A stretch of DNA of 64,000 nt from Myxococcus stipitatus. GTDB lineage: Bacteria > Myxococcota > Myxococcia > Myxococcales > Myxococcaceae. The translations under genes and the position numbers were made by a program. The stretch is taken from positions 682,001 to 746,000 of the forward strand of contig NZ_CP147913.1 of NCBI RefSeq assembly GCF_037414475.1. Reading direction: 5' to 3'. The notes below the pieces were generated by a model. It did no database searches and was not told the origin of the DNA. It saw only the letters and a list, made by a program, of their open reading frames with translations. Below, piece by piece: positions 25,954 through 35,271 of the stretch (positions are counted from its first letter, which is position 1; each line of letters opens with the position of its first letter).

Positions 25954-28893
25954 CTAATGACAGCCCAGCGGGTAGGTCACCTCCACCAGAGCTCCCGGTG
26001 CGGGCGCCGCGGCGCGCTCGAAGATGACGCTGTTCGTCGCGGCGTCGTACTCCCAGCCCGTCGTCACCTGCACGCCGTCCACCACCACGACGATGCGCGT
26101 CGTGTCCGCGGGCACCTGCGTGAGCGGGAACTTACGGTTGGGGCCGAAGGCGCTGTTGGAGAGCTTCTCCAGCGAGGCGGCCCAGTTGGGCGTGCAGATG
26201 CTCTCCACCACGCCCCCCGTCGCCTGGGCGAGCTGGATGTAGCGGCTGCCGGAGCTGCTCGACGTCGGGCAGGTGGACAGGTCCAGGGGCCCGACAATCG
26301 CGTTGATGCTGAGCTTCGACTTGTCGTTGCCCTTCAACGCCAGGAAGTACGTCTCGTAGAAGGACACCGGCTGCGCGCTGAAGTCCTCCTCGTCCGTGAG
26401 GAAGATGATGGCCAGCTTCGCCTCCTCGCGAAGGAAGCCGCCGTTGCCGTCATGGGGCTGCGGCGTGCGGGTGTCGTCCTGGTTGTAGATGAGCGGGTCC
26501 GACAGCGCCCGGTGCGCCGCGTCCAGGCCCTGCTCGTTCCAATGGCACACACCCACCTTCGTGTTGTCCGCGAAGACACTGGCCGCGTTCGGCGTGGCCG
26601 GGGTGATGACGCGAGGCCGCGAGCCATCCACCGGGAACAGCCGCCCGTTCTCGCCGCCCTGCGCGCCGCCCGGGCACTCGGACCAACCGCCGGGAGAGGG
26701 GTCCAACCCCGTCGTCGTCACGCCGATGCGATAGTCCACCGACGCCGCGTTGGCCGCGCTCAAGAAGGCCGCGAAGTTCTGCCCCAGGCTCTGCTGCTCC
26801 TCCATCATCGACCCGGAGTTATCCACCACGAACAGCACGTCCACCTTCGCCTTGGACTCCTGGATGAAGCGGTCCGTCTGCTCCGCCTTCGTCGCGCCCC
26901 GGCCCAACAGGCCCGCGGTGAACTCGGAGCCATCCTCCAGCCGGAAGCGCAGCGCGGCGGCGTCCACTCCGTCATCCACGGGCTCATAGCGGGCCGTCAG
27001 CTTCACGCGGGCCCCCGGCGCCAGCTGCGCGGGGAAGGCATTCATCGGGCCCACCTGGAACTCGGTGCCCGTCTGCTCCAGCGCCATCCCGGCGACCCGC
27101 ACCGGTCCGATGCAGTCGTTGATGGCCAGCAGCTCCCGCGTGCGCGGGCCACACGACAGCTTGATGAGGCCAAAGTCAACCGTGGTGGGCTGCACCGCAA
27201 AGCACCCCTTCACGCCCTCGCCCGAGAGCGCCACCAATGGATGGCCCAGCGTCGGGTGGTTCAACCACGCCTCGGCGAGCCCCTCGAAGGGGCCCTCCGC
27301 ATCCGGCTTGAAGCGCACCACGAGGGTCGTCTTCGCGCCGGGCTGCAACACGCCGTTGCGCACCATCCTCGCGGTGAACGAAGGAGCCGAGCCCGCCGCC
27401 AGTTGCATCGACGCCAGGTAGCACGGCTGCGCGCCGGTGTTGCGCAGCGTCACGCCCAGGGACACCTCCGCGCCCACGGGCACCTTGCCGAAGCTCAACG
27501 CCTGCGGCAGCGAGAACTGGCAGGGCTGGAACACGCGGCCCAGGCCCTTGAGCCCCACCGCCTCCGTCGACAGCGAGCCGGCCGCGCGCACCGTGACGGA
27601 CAGCTGCCCGGCGCTGGCCCGCGCCGCTCCCGCACGAGGGCTGAACGTCACCCCCACGAAGGCCGACTGGCCCGAGGGCACCGTCACACTCGCCGGCGCC
27701 TGCGCCAGCGTGAAGTAACCCCCTTGCGCCGTGTCCAGCCGCAGGTTGTTGACCAGCACGCTGTCCTTGCAGCGGTTCATCACCTCCACCGGGCGCGTGG
27801 CCGTCATCCCCTCCGCGACCAGCCCAAAGTCCAGCTCGCGAGGAAGCACCGACACACACGACGTGCCGCCCTCGCCCACCAGCGACACCTTGGGGCCCGG
27901 CGCGGTGGAGCCCTGCTCACGCACCCCCACCTCCACCCGCCCCTCACCCGCTCGCCCCACCGCCGCGGGCGTGAAGGACACCCGCACCTCCGCCACGGCC
28001 CCCGGCGCCAGCACGCCTCCCGTGACGACGGGCTCGCTCACCACGCGGTACACGCCCCCCGGGTTGTCCTGCAACACCACGCCCGACCAGTTCAGCGGCT
28101 GGTTGCCTTGGTTACGCACGGTGATGGACTGCTCCGCGCTGCCCCCCAACGCCACGCGCCCGAAGTCCAACCGCAGCGGCGTCACCTCCAGCTTGGACGC
28201 CACCCCCGTGCCCCGGAGGGGAACCACCGCGGGCTCACATCCCTCACACACCGCCACGCGCAGCTCCGCCGTGGCCGCGCCCAGCCGCTTGGGCGCGAAT
28301 GCCACGGACAACACACGCGACTCCCCCGGCGCCAACGTGTCCGATGCCCCCCGCTCCGCGGTGAACTGGTCCGCGTCCAAACCCTGGAGGGACAACACCA
28401 GCGGCGAGTCCACATCCGACGGATTGCGCACCGTCACCTGCCGCATCTCCACCAGCCCCATCGCCACGTTGCCGAAGTCGAGCTCCGTCTCCGGCACCTC
28501 GACGAATGCCTTCACGCCCCGGCCCAACACGGGCACATCGCCCTGGGTGTCCGCGTCCGTGATGAGCTCCAGCGAGCCCTGTACCGAGCCCTCCACGTCG
28601 GGCGTGAAGCGCACCTCGATTTCACGCTCCCCGCCCCCGCTCAACGTGAAGGGCTCGAACGCGGGCACCGTCACGTTGGGGATGCTGGAGACCGCGCCTT
28701 CCACGCGGTACGAGGCCCGGCCTCCATTGGTCAGCTTCAGCTTGAGGCTCTTCGTGCGGCCCACGGCGGCGGGGCCGAAGTCGATGGCCTCCGGACTCAC
28801 CCCGAAGGCGCTCCGAGCGCGCTGGGACGACGGGGGCTCGCAACCCAACGCCAACACCCACGCCACCCACGCCACCCAAAACAGACGTCTCAT
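25954..28893 (-). CDS. Large lipoprotein with ASH/choice-of-anchor-D repeats and a VWA domain
   Basis: This 979-aa protein starts at ATG 28893 after a GGAGG site, with a lipoprotein signal ending in LALGC. Residues about 30-660 consist of five or six repeats of about 110 residues of the ASH/HYDIN immunoglobulin-like type. Each repeat contains a DFG-x-V strand (for example LDFGNVAMG, LDFGRVALG, FGKVPVG) and a later VSFTP or VRFKPD strand. Residues from about 683 form a von Willebrand factor A domain with the metal-binding DNSGSM (691-696). Several Cys pairs near the end suggest disulfides. It should be an outer-membrane or surface adhesive protein. No enzyme domain is present. Confidence 0.88.
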   Translation of the reverse strand: MRRLFWVAWVAWVLALGCEPPSSQRARSAFGVSPEAIDFGPAAVGRTKSLKLKLTNGGRASYRVEGAVSSIPNVTVPAFEPFTLSGGGEREIEVRFTPDVEGSVQGSLELITDADTQGDVPVLGRGVKAFVEVPETELDFGNVAMGLVEMRQVTVRNPSDVDSPLVLSLQGLDADQFTAERGASDTLAPGESRVLSVAFAPKRLGAATAELRVAVCEGCEPAVVPLRGTGVASKLEVTPLRLDFGRVALGGSAEQSITVRNQGNQPLNWSGVVLQDNPGGVYRVVSEPVVTGGVLAPGAVAEVRVSFTPAAVGRAGEGRVEVGVREQGSTAPGPKVSLVGEGGTSCVSVLPRELDFGLVAEGMTATRPVEVMNRCKDSVLVNNLRLDTAQGGYFTLAQAPASVTVPSGQSAFVGVTFSPRAGAARASAGQLSVTVRAAGSLSTEAVGLKGLGRVFQPCQFSLPQALSFGKVPVGAEVSLGVTLRNTGAQPCYLASMQLAAGSAPSFTARMVRNGVLQPGAKTTLVVRFKPDAEGPFEGLAEAWLNHPTLGHPLVALSGEGVKGCFAVQPTTVDFGLIKLSCGPRTRELLAINDCIGPVRVAGMALEQTGTEFQVGPMNAFPAQLAPGARVKLTARYEPVDDGVDAAALRFRLEDGSEFTAGLLGRGATKAEQTDRFIQESKAKVDVLFVVDNSGSMMEEQQSLGQNFAAFLSAANAASVDYRIGVTTTGLDPSPGGWSECPGGAQGGENGRLFPVDGSRPRVITPATPNAASVFADNTKVGVCHWNEQGLDAAHRALSDPLIYNQDDTRTPQPHDGNGGFLREEAKLAIIFLTDEEDFSAQPVSFYETYFLALKGNDKSKLSINAIVGPLDLSTCPTSSSSGSRYIQLAQATGGVVESICTPNWAASLEKLSNSAFGPNRKFPLTQVPADTTRIVVVVDGVQVTTGWEYDAATNSVIFERAAAPAPGALVEVTYPLGCH

Positions 28894-29163
28894 TCCTGCC
28901 TCCCCACGACTCCCCGGGCCCGGGTTCCGCGCGGCCTCGCATCGCGCGATTCCGGCGGAGGGGGCGCTCTGCAACCTGGGTGCCCGACGGCAGGCGGCAC
29001 CTCTCGTCCGCCGGCCAACAGGGCAAGTCGTGGGCCTCTCTGAGAAATGAGTTTCCCTGTGTGGGAACAACATTTCCCAGCGGCCGGGTGAGACTGGAAA
29101 TCCTTCAGGAACGGCCGGTGACAGTCGGGACAAACTACGCGCGGCGCGCGGGTGAGACTGTCA

Positions 29164-30069
29164 TCACGTTGTCGGTCCCGAGCCCAACGCGCGCATGCGC
29201 TCCAGCACGCCCGTTCCCCAGAGGACACCCAGCATGCACACCAAGGCGCCCGTGACGGCCAACGGGGAGACGGCTTCGTTCAGGAGCAGCGCGCCCAGCA
29301 CCCAGGAGAAGACGGGCGTCAACTGCGTGGCGACACCACCGGCCACCGCGGTGACGTAGTTGAAGGCATACGTGAAGGTCATCTGCGCCACCACGGAGGT
29401 CAGCCCCACGCCCAGCAGGGGAAGAACAACATCCCAGCCGAGCGGCCTCCAATCGCGCAGCGCGAAGGGCAGGCTGAACAAGAGCCCGAAGAAGCAGAAG
29501 GAGAGATAGACGGTGGCCGAGTCCGACTCGTTGCGAAGCGCGCGCACGACGACGACCGCGGCGCCCCCCAACACCGCCGAACCCATGCCCGCCCACGCGC
29601 CGAAGCCCATCGACAGCGACACGCCTTCGGCCATGGTGCTCCACATCACCAGGCCCGCGCCCATCGTGGTGAGCACCAGTCCCGCCAGGAGGGTCCCCGT
29701 CACGCGCTCGTCCAGGAACATCCACCCGATGATGGCCGCGTAGATGGGCCAGCACGCGTTGAGCAGCACCGCGGGCCCCACGGTCATCTGGTCGATGGCC
29801 ATGAAGTAGAGGTAGACGGCCGCGCCACCGAAGACGCCTCGCAGCGCCCACAGGTGCACCCGGCCGAAGCGGGGCTTGCGCCGCAGCACCGGGAAGTAGA
29901 CCGCCAGGAACAGCAGGCCGATGACGAAGCGCCCGGACGCCACCTGCCCCGGCGACAAGCGGCCAGACAGCAGGCGCGCGCACAGCGCCATGACCGCGAA
30001 CAGCACGCTCGAGAAGATGAGCAGGGGCGTGCCGCGGTAACGCACGGGGAGGACCCAACGGGGTGACAT
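29164..30069 (-). CDS. EamA/DMT-family transporter (301 aa)
   Basis: Ten hydrophobic segments are arranged as two EamA repeats of five. The first holds the ASGRFVIGLLFLAVYF helix, and each repeat ends with the family pattern around LDERVTG and LLNEAVSP. This is the drug/metabolite transporter superfamily; substrates range from amino acids to metabolites and cannot be predicted here. ATG 30069 gives a short N-terminus before the first helix. It diverges from uvrA, sharing a 178-bp promoter region in which I find no clear LexA-type box. Confidence 0.9.
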   Translation of the reverse strand: MSPRWVLPVRYRGTPLLIFSSVLFAVMALCARLLSGRLSPGQVASGRFVIGLLFLAVYFPVLRRKPRFGRVHLWALRGVFGGAAVYLYFMAIDQMTVGPAVLLNACWPIYAAIIGWMFLDERVTGTLLAGLVLTTMGAGLVMWSTMAEGVSLSMGFGAWAGMGSAVLGGAAVVVVRALRNESDSATVYLSFCFFGLLFSLPFALRDWRPLGWDVVLPLLGVGLTSVVAQMTFTYAFNYVTAVAGGVATQLTPVFSWVLGALLLNEAVSPLAVTGALVCMLGVLWGTGVLERMRALGSGPTT

Positions 30070-30247
30070 GGAGGGCGCCCGTGTATCGGAATCCGGGGCT
30101 CACCTCCAGTGGCACCCTGTCGTCAAGAAGGGCTCCCACCCTGGAAGGGAGTGTGGGCACGACGTCACGCGTTGACGAGGTTCCACCCTCCGTCCCGAGT
30201 TTTCCCACCACCGGAACGTCCATTCAGTGGTAGATCGCCCGCCCATC

Positions 30248-33148
30248 ATGTCCGAGCCCGACGTCATCTCCCTCCGCGGCGCCAAGGAGCACAACCTCAA
30301 GAACGTCTCCCTGGACATCCCCAAGAAGAAGCTGGTCGTCTTCACGGGGGTCTCCGGTTCCGGCAAGAGCTCGCTTGCCTTCGACACGCTCTACGCCGAG
30401 GGCCAGCGCCGCTACGTCGAGAGCCTCTCCGCCTACGCCCGGCAGTTCCTGGGGCAGATGGAGAAGCCCAAGTACGACACCATCCGGGGCCTGTCGCCCA
30501 CCATCTCCATCGAGCAGAAGGCGGCCAGCAACAACCCGCGCTCGACGGTGGGCACCGTCACCGAAGTGCACGACTACCTGCGCGTGCTCTACGCCTCCAT
30601 CGGCGTGCAGCACTGCCCCAACTGCGGGCGCAAGGTGGGCAAGCAGAGCGCGCAGCAGATTGTCGACGAAATCCTCAAGATGCCCGCCGGCAGCAAGGTG
30701 CAGGTGCTGGCGCCGCTCGTCACCAACCGCAAGGGCGAGCACAAGGACCTCTTGACGGAGGCGCAGAAGCGGGGCTTCTCCCGCGCGCGCATCGACGGCA
30801 AGCTCAAGAGCCTGGAGGAGCGCGTCGAGCTGGACAAGAAGTCCAAGCACGACATCGAGCTGGTCATCGACCGGCTGGTGCTCAAGGCGGACATCAAGAC
30901 GCGGCTGACGGACTCCGTGGAGACGGCGCTGCGCGAGGGCAAGGGCACCCTCATCATCACCGACGAGACGGGCGCGGCGACGGCGGACCGGGTGATGAGC
31001 GAGCTCAACGCGTGCCCCTCCTGCGGCGTGTCGTTCGGAGACCTGACGCCCGCGTCGTTCTCCTTCAACAACCCGCTGGGCATGTGCACGGACTGCAATG
31101 GCCTGGGCACCCGGCCGGAGATGGACCCGGACCTCATCGTCCCGGACCCGTCGCGCAGCATCCGCGACGGCGCCATCGAGCCGTGGGCCAGCGGCATGAA
31201 CCGCGGCGAGGGCTGGACGGCCGACTTCGTGGAGAGCCTGGCCAAGGCGTTCAAGATTGACCTGGACGTGCCCTACGCGAAGCTGAGCAAGCGCGAGCGC
31301 GAGACGCTGATGTACGGCGCCAAGGGCAAGAGCTTCAACGTCCAGTGGGGCGAGGGCGGCAACTACAAGGTGGAGTGGGAGGGCCTGGTCGAGCGCTTGA
31401 TGCGCAACTTCAAGACGACCACGTCCGAGTCCCGGCGCACCGAACTCCAGAAGTACTTCAGCGACAAGCCCTGCCCCACGTGCAAGGGCGAGCGCCTGCG
31501 CCCGGAGAGCCGCGCGGTGAAGGTCCATGGCCACTCCATCGTGGAGCTGAGCCGGCTGACCATCGCGGACGCGCTGGGCTTCCTGGGAGGGATGGGGCTG
31601 TCCGAGCACGAGCGGAAGATCGCCACCGAGCTGCTGAAGGAGATCCGCAGCCGGCTGTCCTTCCTGGTGGACGTGGGCTTGGGCTACCTGATGTTGGACC
31701 GCACCGCGTCCACGCTGTCGGGCGGTGAGAGCCAGCGCATCCGCCTGGCGTCACAGATGGGCAGCGAGCTGACGGGGGTCATCTACATCCTGGACGAGCC
31801 CTCCATCGGCCTGCACCAGCGCGACAACGGCAAGCTGTTGACCACGCTCAAGCGGCTGAGGGACTTGGGCAACTCCGTCATCGTCGTGGAGCACGACGAG
31901 GAGACGATGGAGGAGGCGGACTGGCTGGTGGACTTCGGGCCGGGCGCCGGTGAGCTGGGTGGACAGGTGGTGTCCCAGGGCACGCCCAAGCAGGTGATGG
32001 CGGACGAGGGCAGCGTCACGGGTGGCTATCTGTCCGGACGGCTGGAGATTGAAATCCCCGAGCAGCGCCGCGTGCCCAACCCCAAGCACCAGTTGGTGAT
32101 TCAAGGCGCGAAGGAGAACAACCTTCGCGACGTGGACGCGGTGATTCCGCTGGGCATCTTCACGGCCGTCACGGGCGTGTCCGGCGCCGGCAAGTCCACG
32201 CTCATCAACGAGATTCTCTTCCCCGCGCTGGCCCGGCACCTGTACGAGAGCCGCGAAGCCCCCGGCAAGCACAAGGCCGTGCTGGGCGTGGAGCACCTGG
32301 ACAAGGTCATCGACATCGACCAGCGCCCCATTGGCCGCACGCCGCGCAGCAACCCCGCGACGTACACCAAGCTGTTCGACACCATCCGAGACGTGTTCGC
32401 GTTGACGCCCGAGGCGCGGGCGTTCGGCTATGGCCCGGGGCGCTTCAGCTTCAACGTCAAGGGCGGCCGGTGCGAGTCGTGCGAGGGCGACGGCGTCAAG
32501 CTGGTGGAGATGCACTTCCTGGCGGACGTGTACGTGCCGTGTGAGGTGTGCGGCGGCAAGCGCTTCAACGAGGCGACTCTGCGCGTGCGCTACAAGGGGA
32601 AGAACATCGCGGAGACGCTCGACATGAGCGTGCGCGAGGCCATGGAGCACTTCGGCGCGCACAAGGACATCATGCGCGTGCTCCAGACGCTGAGCGACGT
32701 GGGCCTGGGCTACATCCGCCTGGGCCAGCCCTCCCCCACCCTGTCCGGCGGCGAGGCCCAGCGCATCAAGCTGGCGCGCGAGTTGGCGCGCGTGGCCACC
32801 GGCCGCACGCTCTACATCCTGGACGAGCCCACCACCGGCTTGCACTTCGAGGACATCCGCAAGCTCTTGTCGGTGCTCAACCGGCTGGTGGCCGCGGGCA
32901 ACAGCGTGCTCGTCATCGAGCACAACCTGGACGTCATCAAGAGCGCGGATTGGCTCATCGACATGGGGCCCGAGGGCGGCGCCGGCGGAGGCCAGGTGAT
33001 GGCCGTGGGCACTCCGGAGAGTGTCGCCAAGGTGGCCGGCAGCCACACCGGCCGCTACCTGGCGCACGTGCTGGGCAAGTCGCGGCGCGCGCGCGTGGGC
33101 AAGCGCGTGGATGAATCCGCGCCGCTGGCGAACGGTGCGCTGCGCTGA
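30248..33148 (+). CDS. uvrA: Excinuclease ABC subunit A
   Basis: This 966-aa protein is the damage-recognition ATPase of nucleotide excision repair. Two ABC ATPase halves are visible: GVSGSGKSS (Walker A, first half) with LSGGESQRI, and GVSGAGKST with LSGGEAQRI. Both Walker B segments read ILDEPS/TxGLH. Zinc-binding Cys pairs are present (CPSCGVSFG with [14 protein letters not shown] with CEVCGG). ATG 30248 begins the conserved [13 protein letters not shown]. It forms a DNA-bound dimer with UvrB. Length and motifs are complete. A GC-rich hairpin follows the stop. Confidence 0.97.
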   Translation: MSEPDVISLRGAKEHNLKNVSLDIPKKKLVVFTGVSGSGKSSLAFDTLYAEGQRRYVESLSAYARQFLGQMEKPKYDTIRGLSPTISIEQKAASNNPRSTVGTVTEVHDYLRVLYASIGVQHCPNCGRKVGKQSAQQIVDEILKMPAGSKVQVLAPLVTNRKGEHKDLLTEAQKRGFSRARIDGKLKSLEERVELDKKSKHDIELVIDRLVLKADIKTRLTDSVETALREGKGTLIITDETGAATADRVMSELNACPSCGVSFGDLTPASFSFNNPLGMCTDCNGLGTRPEMDPDLIVPDPSRSIRDGAIEPWASGMNRGEGWTADFVESLAKAFKIDLDVPYAKLSKRERETLMYGAKGKSFNVQWGEGGNYKVEWEGLVERLMRNFKTTTSESRRTELQKYFSDKPCPTCKGERLRPESRAVKVHGHSIVELSRLTIADALGFLGGMGLSEHERKIATELLKEIRSRLSFLVDVGLGYLMLDRTASTLSGGESQRIRLASQMGSELTGVIYILDEPSIGLHQRDNGKLLTTLKRLRDLGNSVIVVEHDEETMEEADWLVDFGPGAGELGGQVVSQGTPKQVMADEGSVTGGYLSGRLEIEIPEQRRVPNPKHQLVIQGAKENNLRDVDAVIPLGIFTAVTGVSGAGKSTLINEILFPALARHLYESREAPGKHKAVLGVEHLDKVIDIDQRPIGRTPRSNPATYTKLFDTIRDVFALTPEARAFGYGPGRFSFNVKGGRCESCEGDGVKLVEMHFLADVYVPCEVCGGKRFNEATLRVRYKGKNIAETLDMSVREAMEHFGAHKDIMRVLQTLSDVGLGYIRLGQPSPTLSGGEAQRIKLARELARVATGRTLYILDEPTTGLHFEDIRKLLSVLNRLVAAGNSVLVIEHNLDVIKSADWLIDMGPEGGAGGGQVMAVGTPESVAKVAGSHTGRYLAHVLGKSRRARVGKRVDESAPLANGALR

Positions 33149-33177
33149 CGACTCCGACCCCTCCTGAAACATGGAGC

Positions 33178-33214
33178 GGGGGGCGGGGGTGCCTTCATTC
33201 ACCCCCAACCCCCC
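33178..33214 (+). terminator. Hairpin downstream of uvrA
   Basis: A seven-base-pair stem (GGGGGTG with its complement, loop CCTTCATT) is extended by six more G-C pairs across a small bulge, 30 bases after the uvrA stop. There is no T-tract. The position and stability suit termination in a GC-rich genome. Confidence 0.6.
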
Positions 33215-33594
33215 GTCCACCTTGGAGGAAGACTTCACAGGTGGGGTGTGATTCGCGGAATCAGTTGCAACCGCTGCTCACATGATAGGCCCTTATCAAT
33301 TCCTGTCAAACGGGTGCAGTCAGATTAAGGTGTACCAACAAAGACACACCGCCATCGGAATGCGGGAGACGTGGCGGGGTGGGCGCGCCCGGGTGAGCGG
33401 GCGGGGTGTGGACGGCTCGAGGCGGACTCGGAGGGCGGGATGAGGCTGCCTCTCCGTGGAGCGAGGAGCCGGTTACCGGGGAGATAGGTGCCGCGGTGAG
33501 GGGCTTCGGTGGAGTCCCGGCCGGGGCTTGGGTAGGGTTGGGCGCTTGACTCGCTTGAGCCCCCACCTTTCTCCACCAGGGAGCACCCCGACTC
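33215..33594 (+). promoter_or_regulatory. AT-richer intergenic region with two palindromes upstream of a POT transporter
   Basis: No gene is visible in these 380 bases. The part from 33240 to 33350 is notably AT-richer than its surroundings. It holds a perfect inverted repeat GATTC-GCG-GAATC (33250-33262) and an imperfect one TGATA-N6-TATCA (33283-33298), both plausible repressor operators. I could not define a -35/-10 pair with proper spacing. The promoter of the transporter gene starting at 33595 most likely lies here. Confidence 0.45.
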
Positions 33595-35040
33595 ATGGCT
33601 GAGAGTCCCGCTGCGAAGGACACCAAGTTCCCGCCGCAGATACCGTTCATCATCGGTAACGAAGCGTGTGAGCGCTTCAGCTTCTACGGGATGCGGAACA
33701 TCCTCACGATGTTCCTCATCCAGTACCTGCTGGTCAACGAGGTGCCGGACCCTGCCCTGCGCACCGCGCACGGCAAGAGCCTGATGCACACGTTCATGGC
33801 GGGCGTGTACTTCTTCCCGCTCATCGGTGGCTATCTGGCGGACCGGTTCTGGGGCAAGTACCGGACCATCCTCTGGCTGAGCGTCGTGTACTGCATCGGC
33901 CACGGGCTCTTGGCCCTCTTCGAGAACAACGCCACGGGCTTCTACACGGGCCTGGCGCTCATCGCGGTGGGCAGCGGCGGCATCAAGCCGTGTGTCGCGG
34001 CGATGGCTGGGGACCAGTTCAACGAGTCCAACAGCCACCTGGTGAAGAAGCTCTTCGCCATCTTCTACTGGACCATCAACTTCGGTTCGTTCTTCGCGTC
34101 GCTGTTCATCCCGCTGCTCTTGAAGCACTTCGGGCCGTCGGTGGCGTTCGGAATCCCCGGCGTGCTGATGTTCATCGCGACCATCATCTTCTGGGCGGGC
34201 CGGCGCCACTACGTCGTCGTGCCGCCCACGGGGGCCAACCCGCACTCGTTCCTCAAGGTGGTGTTCAGCGCCCTGAAGAACCGCGGCAAGCAGGGCCACT
34301 GGCTCGACGGCGCCCGCGCGCAGCACCCCGAGGAGGCCATCGAGGGCGCCAAGGCGGTGTTCCGGGTGAGCGGGCTGATGCTGCCCTTCGTGCCGTTCTT
34401 CTGGATGCTGTTCGACCAGAAGGCCTCGACCTGGGTGGTCCAGGCGGCGTCCATGGACCTGAACATCCTGGGGTTCGAGTTCCAGCCCAGCCAGATGCAG
34501 TTCGTCAACCCGATGCTGGTGATGCTGCTCATCCCCCTGCTCACGGGTGTGATTTATCCGCTGTCCCAGCGCGCGGGCTGGGAGCTGACGCCGCTGCGGC
34601 GCATGCCGCTGGGCCTGGTGTTCGGCGCGGTGTCGTTCATCATCGCGGGCTTCTTCCAGGTGGCGATGGAAGGCGGCACGGTGCTGAACATCTCCTGGCA
34701 GATTCTCCCGTACATCGTGCTGACGCTGGGCGAAATCCTGATGTCCACCACGGGCCTGGAGTTCGCGTACACGCAGGCGCCCCGGCAGATGAAGGGCACC
34801 ATCCAGAGTGTGTGGCTGGTGACGAACACGCTGGCCAACGTGGCGGTGGCCATCGCCGCGGCGCTCAACGTCTTCTCGGGCTCCGGCCAGTTCTTCTTCT
34901 ACGCCGGCATGGCCCTGGTCGCCGCGGTGGGCATGGCGCTGGTGGCCCGTCGCTACGTGGTGCGCGACTACTACCAGACCTCCGCGCCGCAGGCGGCGGG
35001 TGAGCCCGCCGCTCCCGGTATCACCGCGAAGTCGGCCTGA
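33595..35040 (+). CDS. POT-family proton-coupled oligopeptide transporter (first of two)
   Basis: The 481-aa membrane protein begins with the POT signature EACERFSFYGMR (proton-coupling ExxERFxYYG motif). It then has about 12-14 membrane segments, including the loop GGYLADRFWGKYRTI and later EILMSTTGLEFAYTQAP, which is typical of PTR2/Dtp proteins. It imports di- or tripeptides driven by protons, which fits a predator or scavenger living on protein. A hairpin follows its stop, and a second POT gene converges from downstream. The two are only distantly similar, so they are not a recent duplication. Confidence 0.93.
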   Translation: MAESPAAKDTKFPPQIPFIIGNEACERFSFYGMRNILTMFLIQYLLVNEVPDPALRTAHGKSLMHTFMAGVYFFPLIGGYLADRFWGKYRTILWLSVVYCIGHGLLALFENNATGFYTGLALIAVGSGGIKPCVAAMAGDQFNESNSHLVKKLFAIFYWTINFGSFFASLFIPLLLKHFGPSVAFGIPGVLMFIATIIFWAGRRHYVVVPPTGANPHSFLKVVFSALKNRGKQGHWLDGARAQHPEEAIEGAKAVFRVSGLMLPFVPFFWMLFDQKASTWVVQAASMDLNILGFEFQPSQMQFVNPMLVMLLIPLLTGVIYPLSQRAGWELTPLRRMPLGLVFGAVSFIIAGFFQVAMEGGTVLNISWQILPYIVLTLGEILMSTTGLEFAYTQAPRQMKGTIQSVWLVTNTLANVAVAIAAALNVFSGSGQFFFYAGMALVAAVGMALVARRYVVRDYYQTSAPQAAGEPAAPGITAKSA

Positions 35041-35057
35041 AGAAAAGTCTCCTCGGG

Positions 35058-35086
35058 CGGGCCCCTCCCCTTCCAGGCGGGGCCCG
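35058..35086 (+). terminator. Hairpin after first POT gene
   Basis: Eight perfect GC base pairs (CGGGCCCC and its complement) with a 13-base loop lie 18 bases beyond the stop of the plus-strand transporter. There is no T-tract. Termination is inferred from position. Confidence 0.55.
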
Positions 35087-35168
35087 TCCAGCGACAACAG
35101 TTCATCGGGTCGAGGCGTGACACCCGGGCACGCCTCCCCGAGTCCTCGACTCCTCCCGCAAAGAAGAA

Positions 35169-35203
35169 CGCCGGAGCCCCCATCCTCGGGAAGCTCCGGC
35201 GTC
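35169..35203. terminator. Probable bidirectional intrinsic terminator between the two POT genes
   Basis: A ten-base-pair perfect stem (ACGCCGGAGC and its complement) is flanked by an A-rich run on the left (AAAGAAGA), which is read as a U-tract by minus-strand transcription. T-rich sequence (TTCTCGTCTCTT) lies on the right for plus-strand transcription. It therefore suits termination of both convergent genes, particularly the one ending at 35272. Confidence 0.75.
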
Positions 35204-35271
35204 ATGACTTCTCGTCTCTTGCGTGAGCACGCGAGGCGCTCGTCAGCGCGAGCGCCCCTGGAGCGTGCGGC

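Noticed and set aside
25957..29043. A 1028-codon open frame on the plus strand opposite the VWA lipoprotein gene
   Set aside because: It is the codon-shadow of a GC-rich gene: full of Arg, His, Gln and Pro runs, no recognisable domain, and the opposite strand has a signal peptide, ribosome site and domains.
30070..30247. A LexA-type SOS box between the EamA gene and uvrA
   Set aside because: I could find no convincing CTGT-N8-ACAG or other symmetrical operator here.
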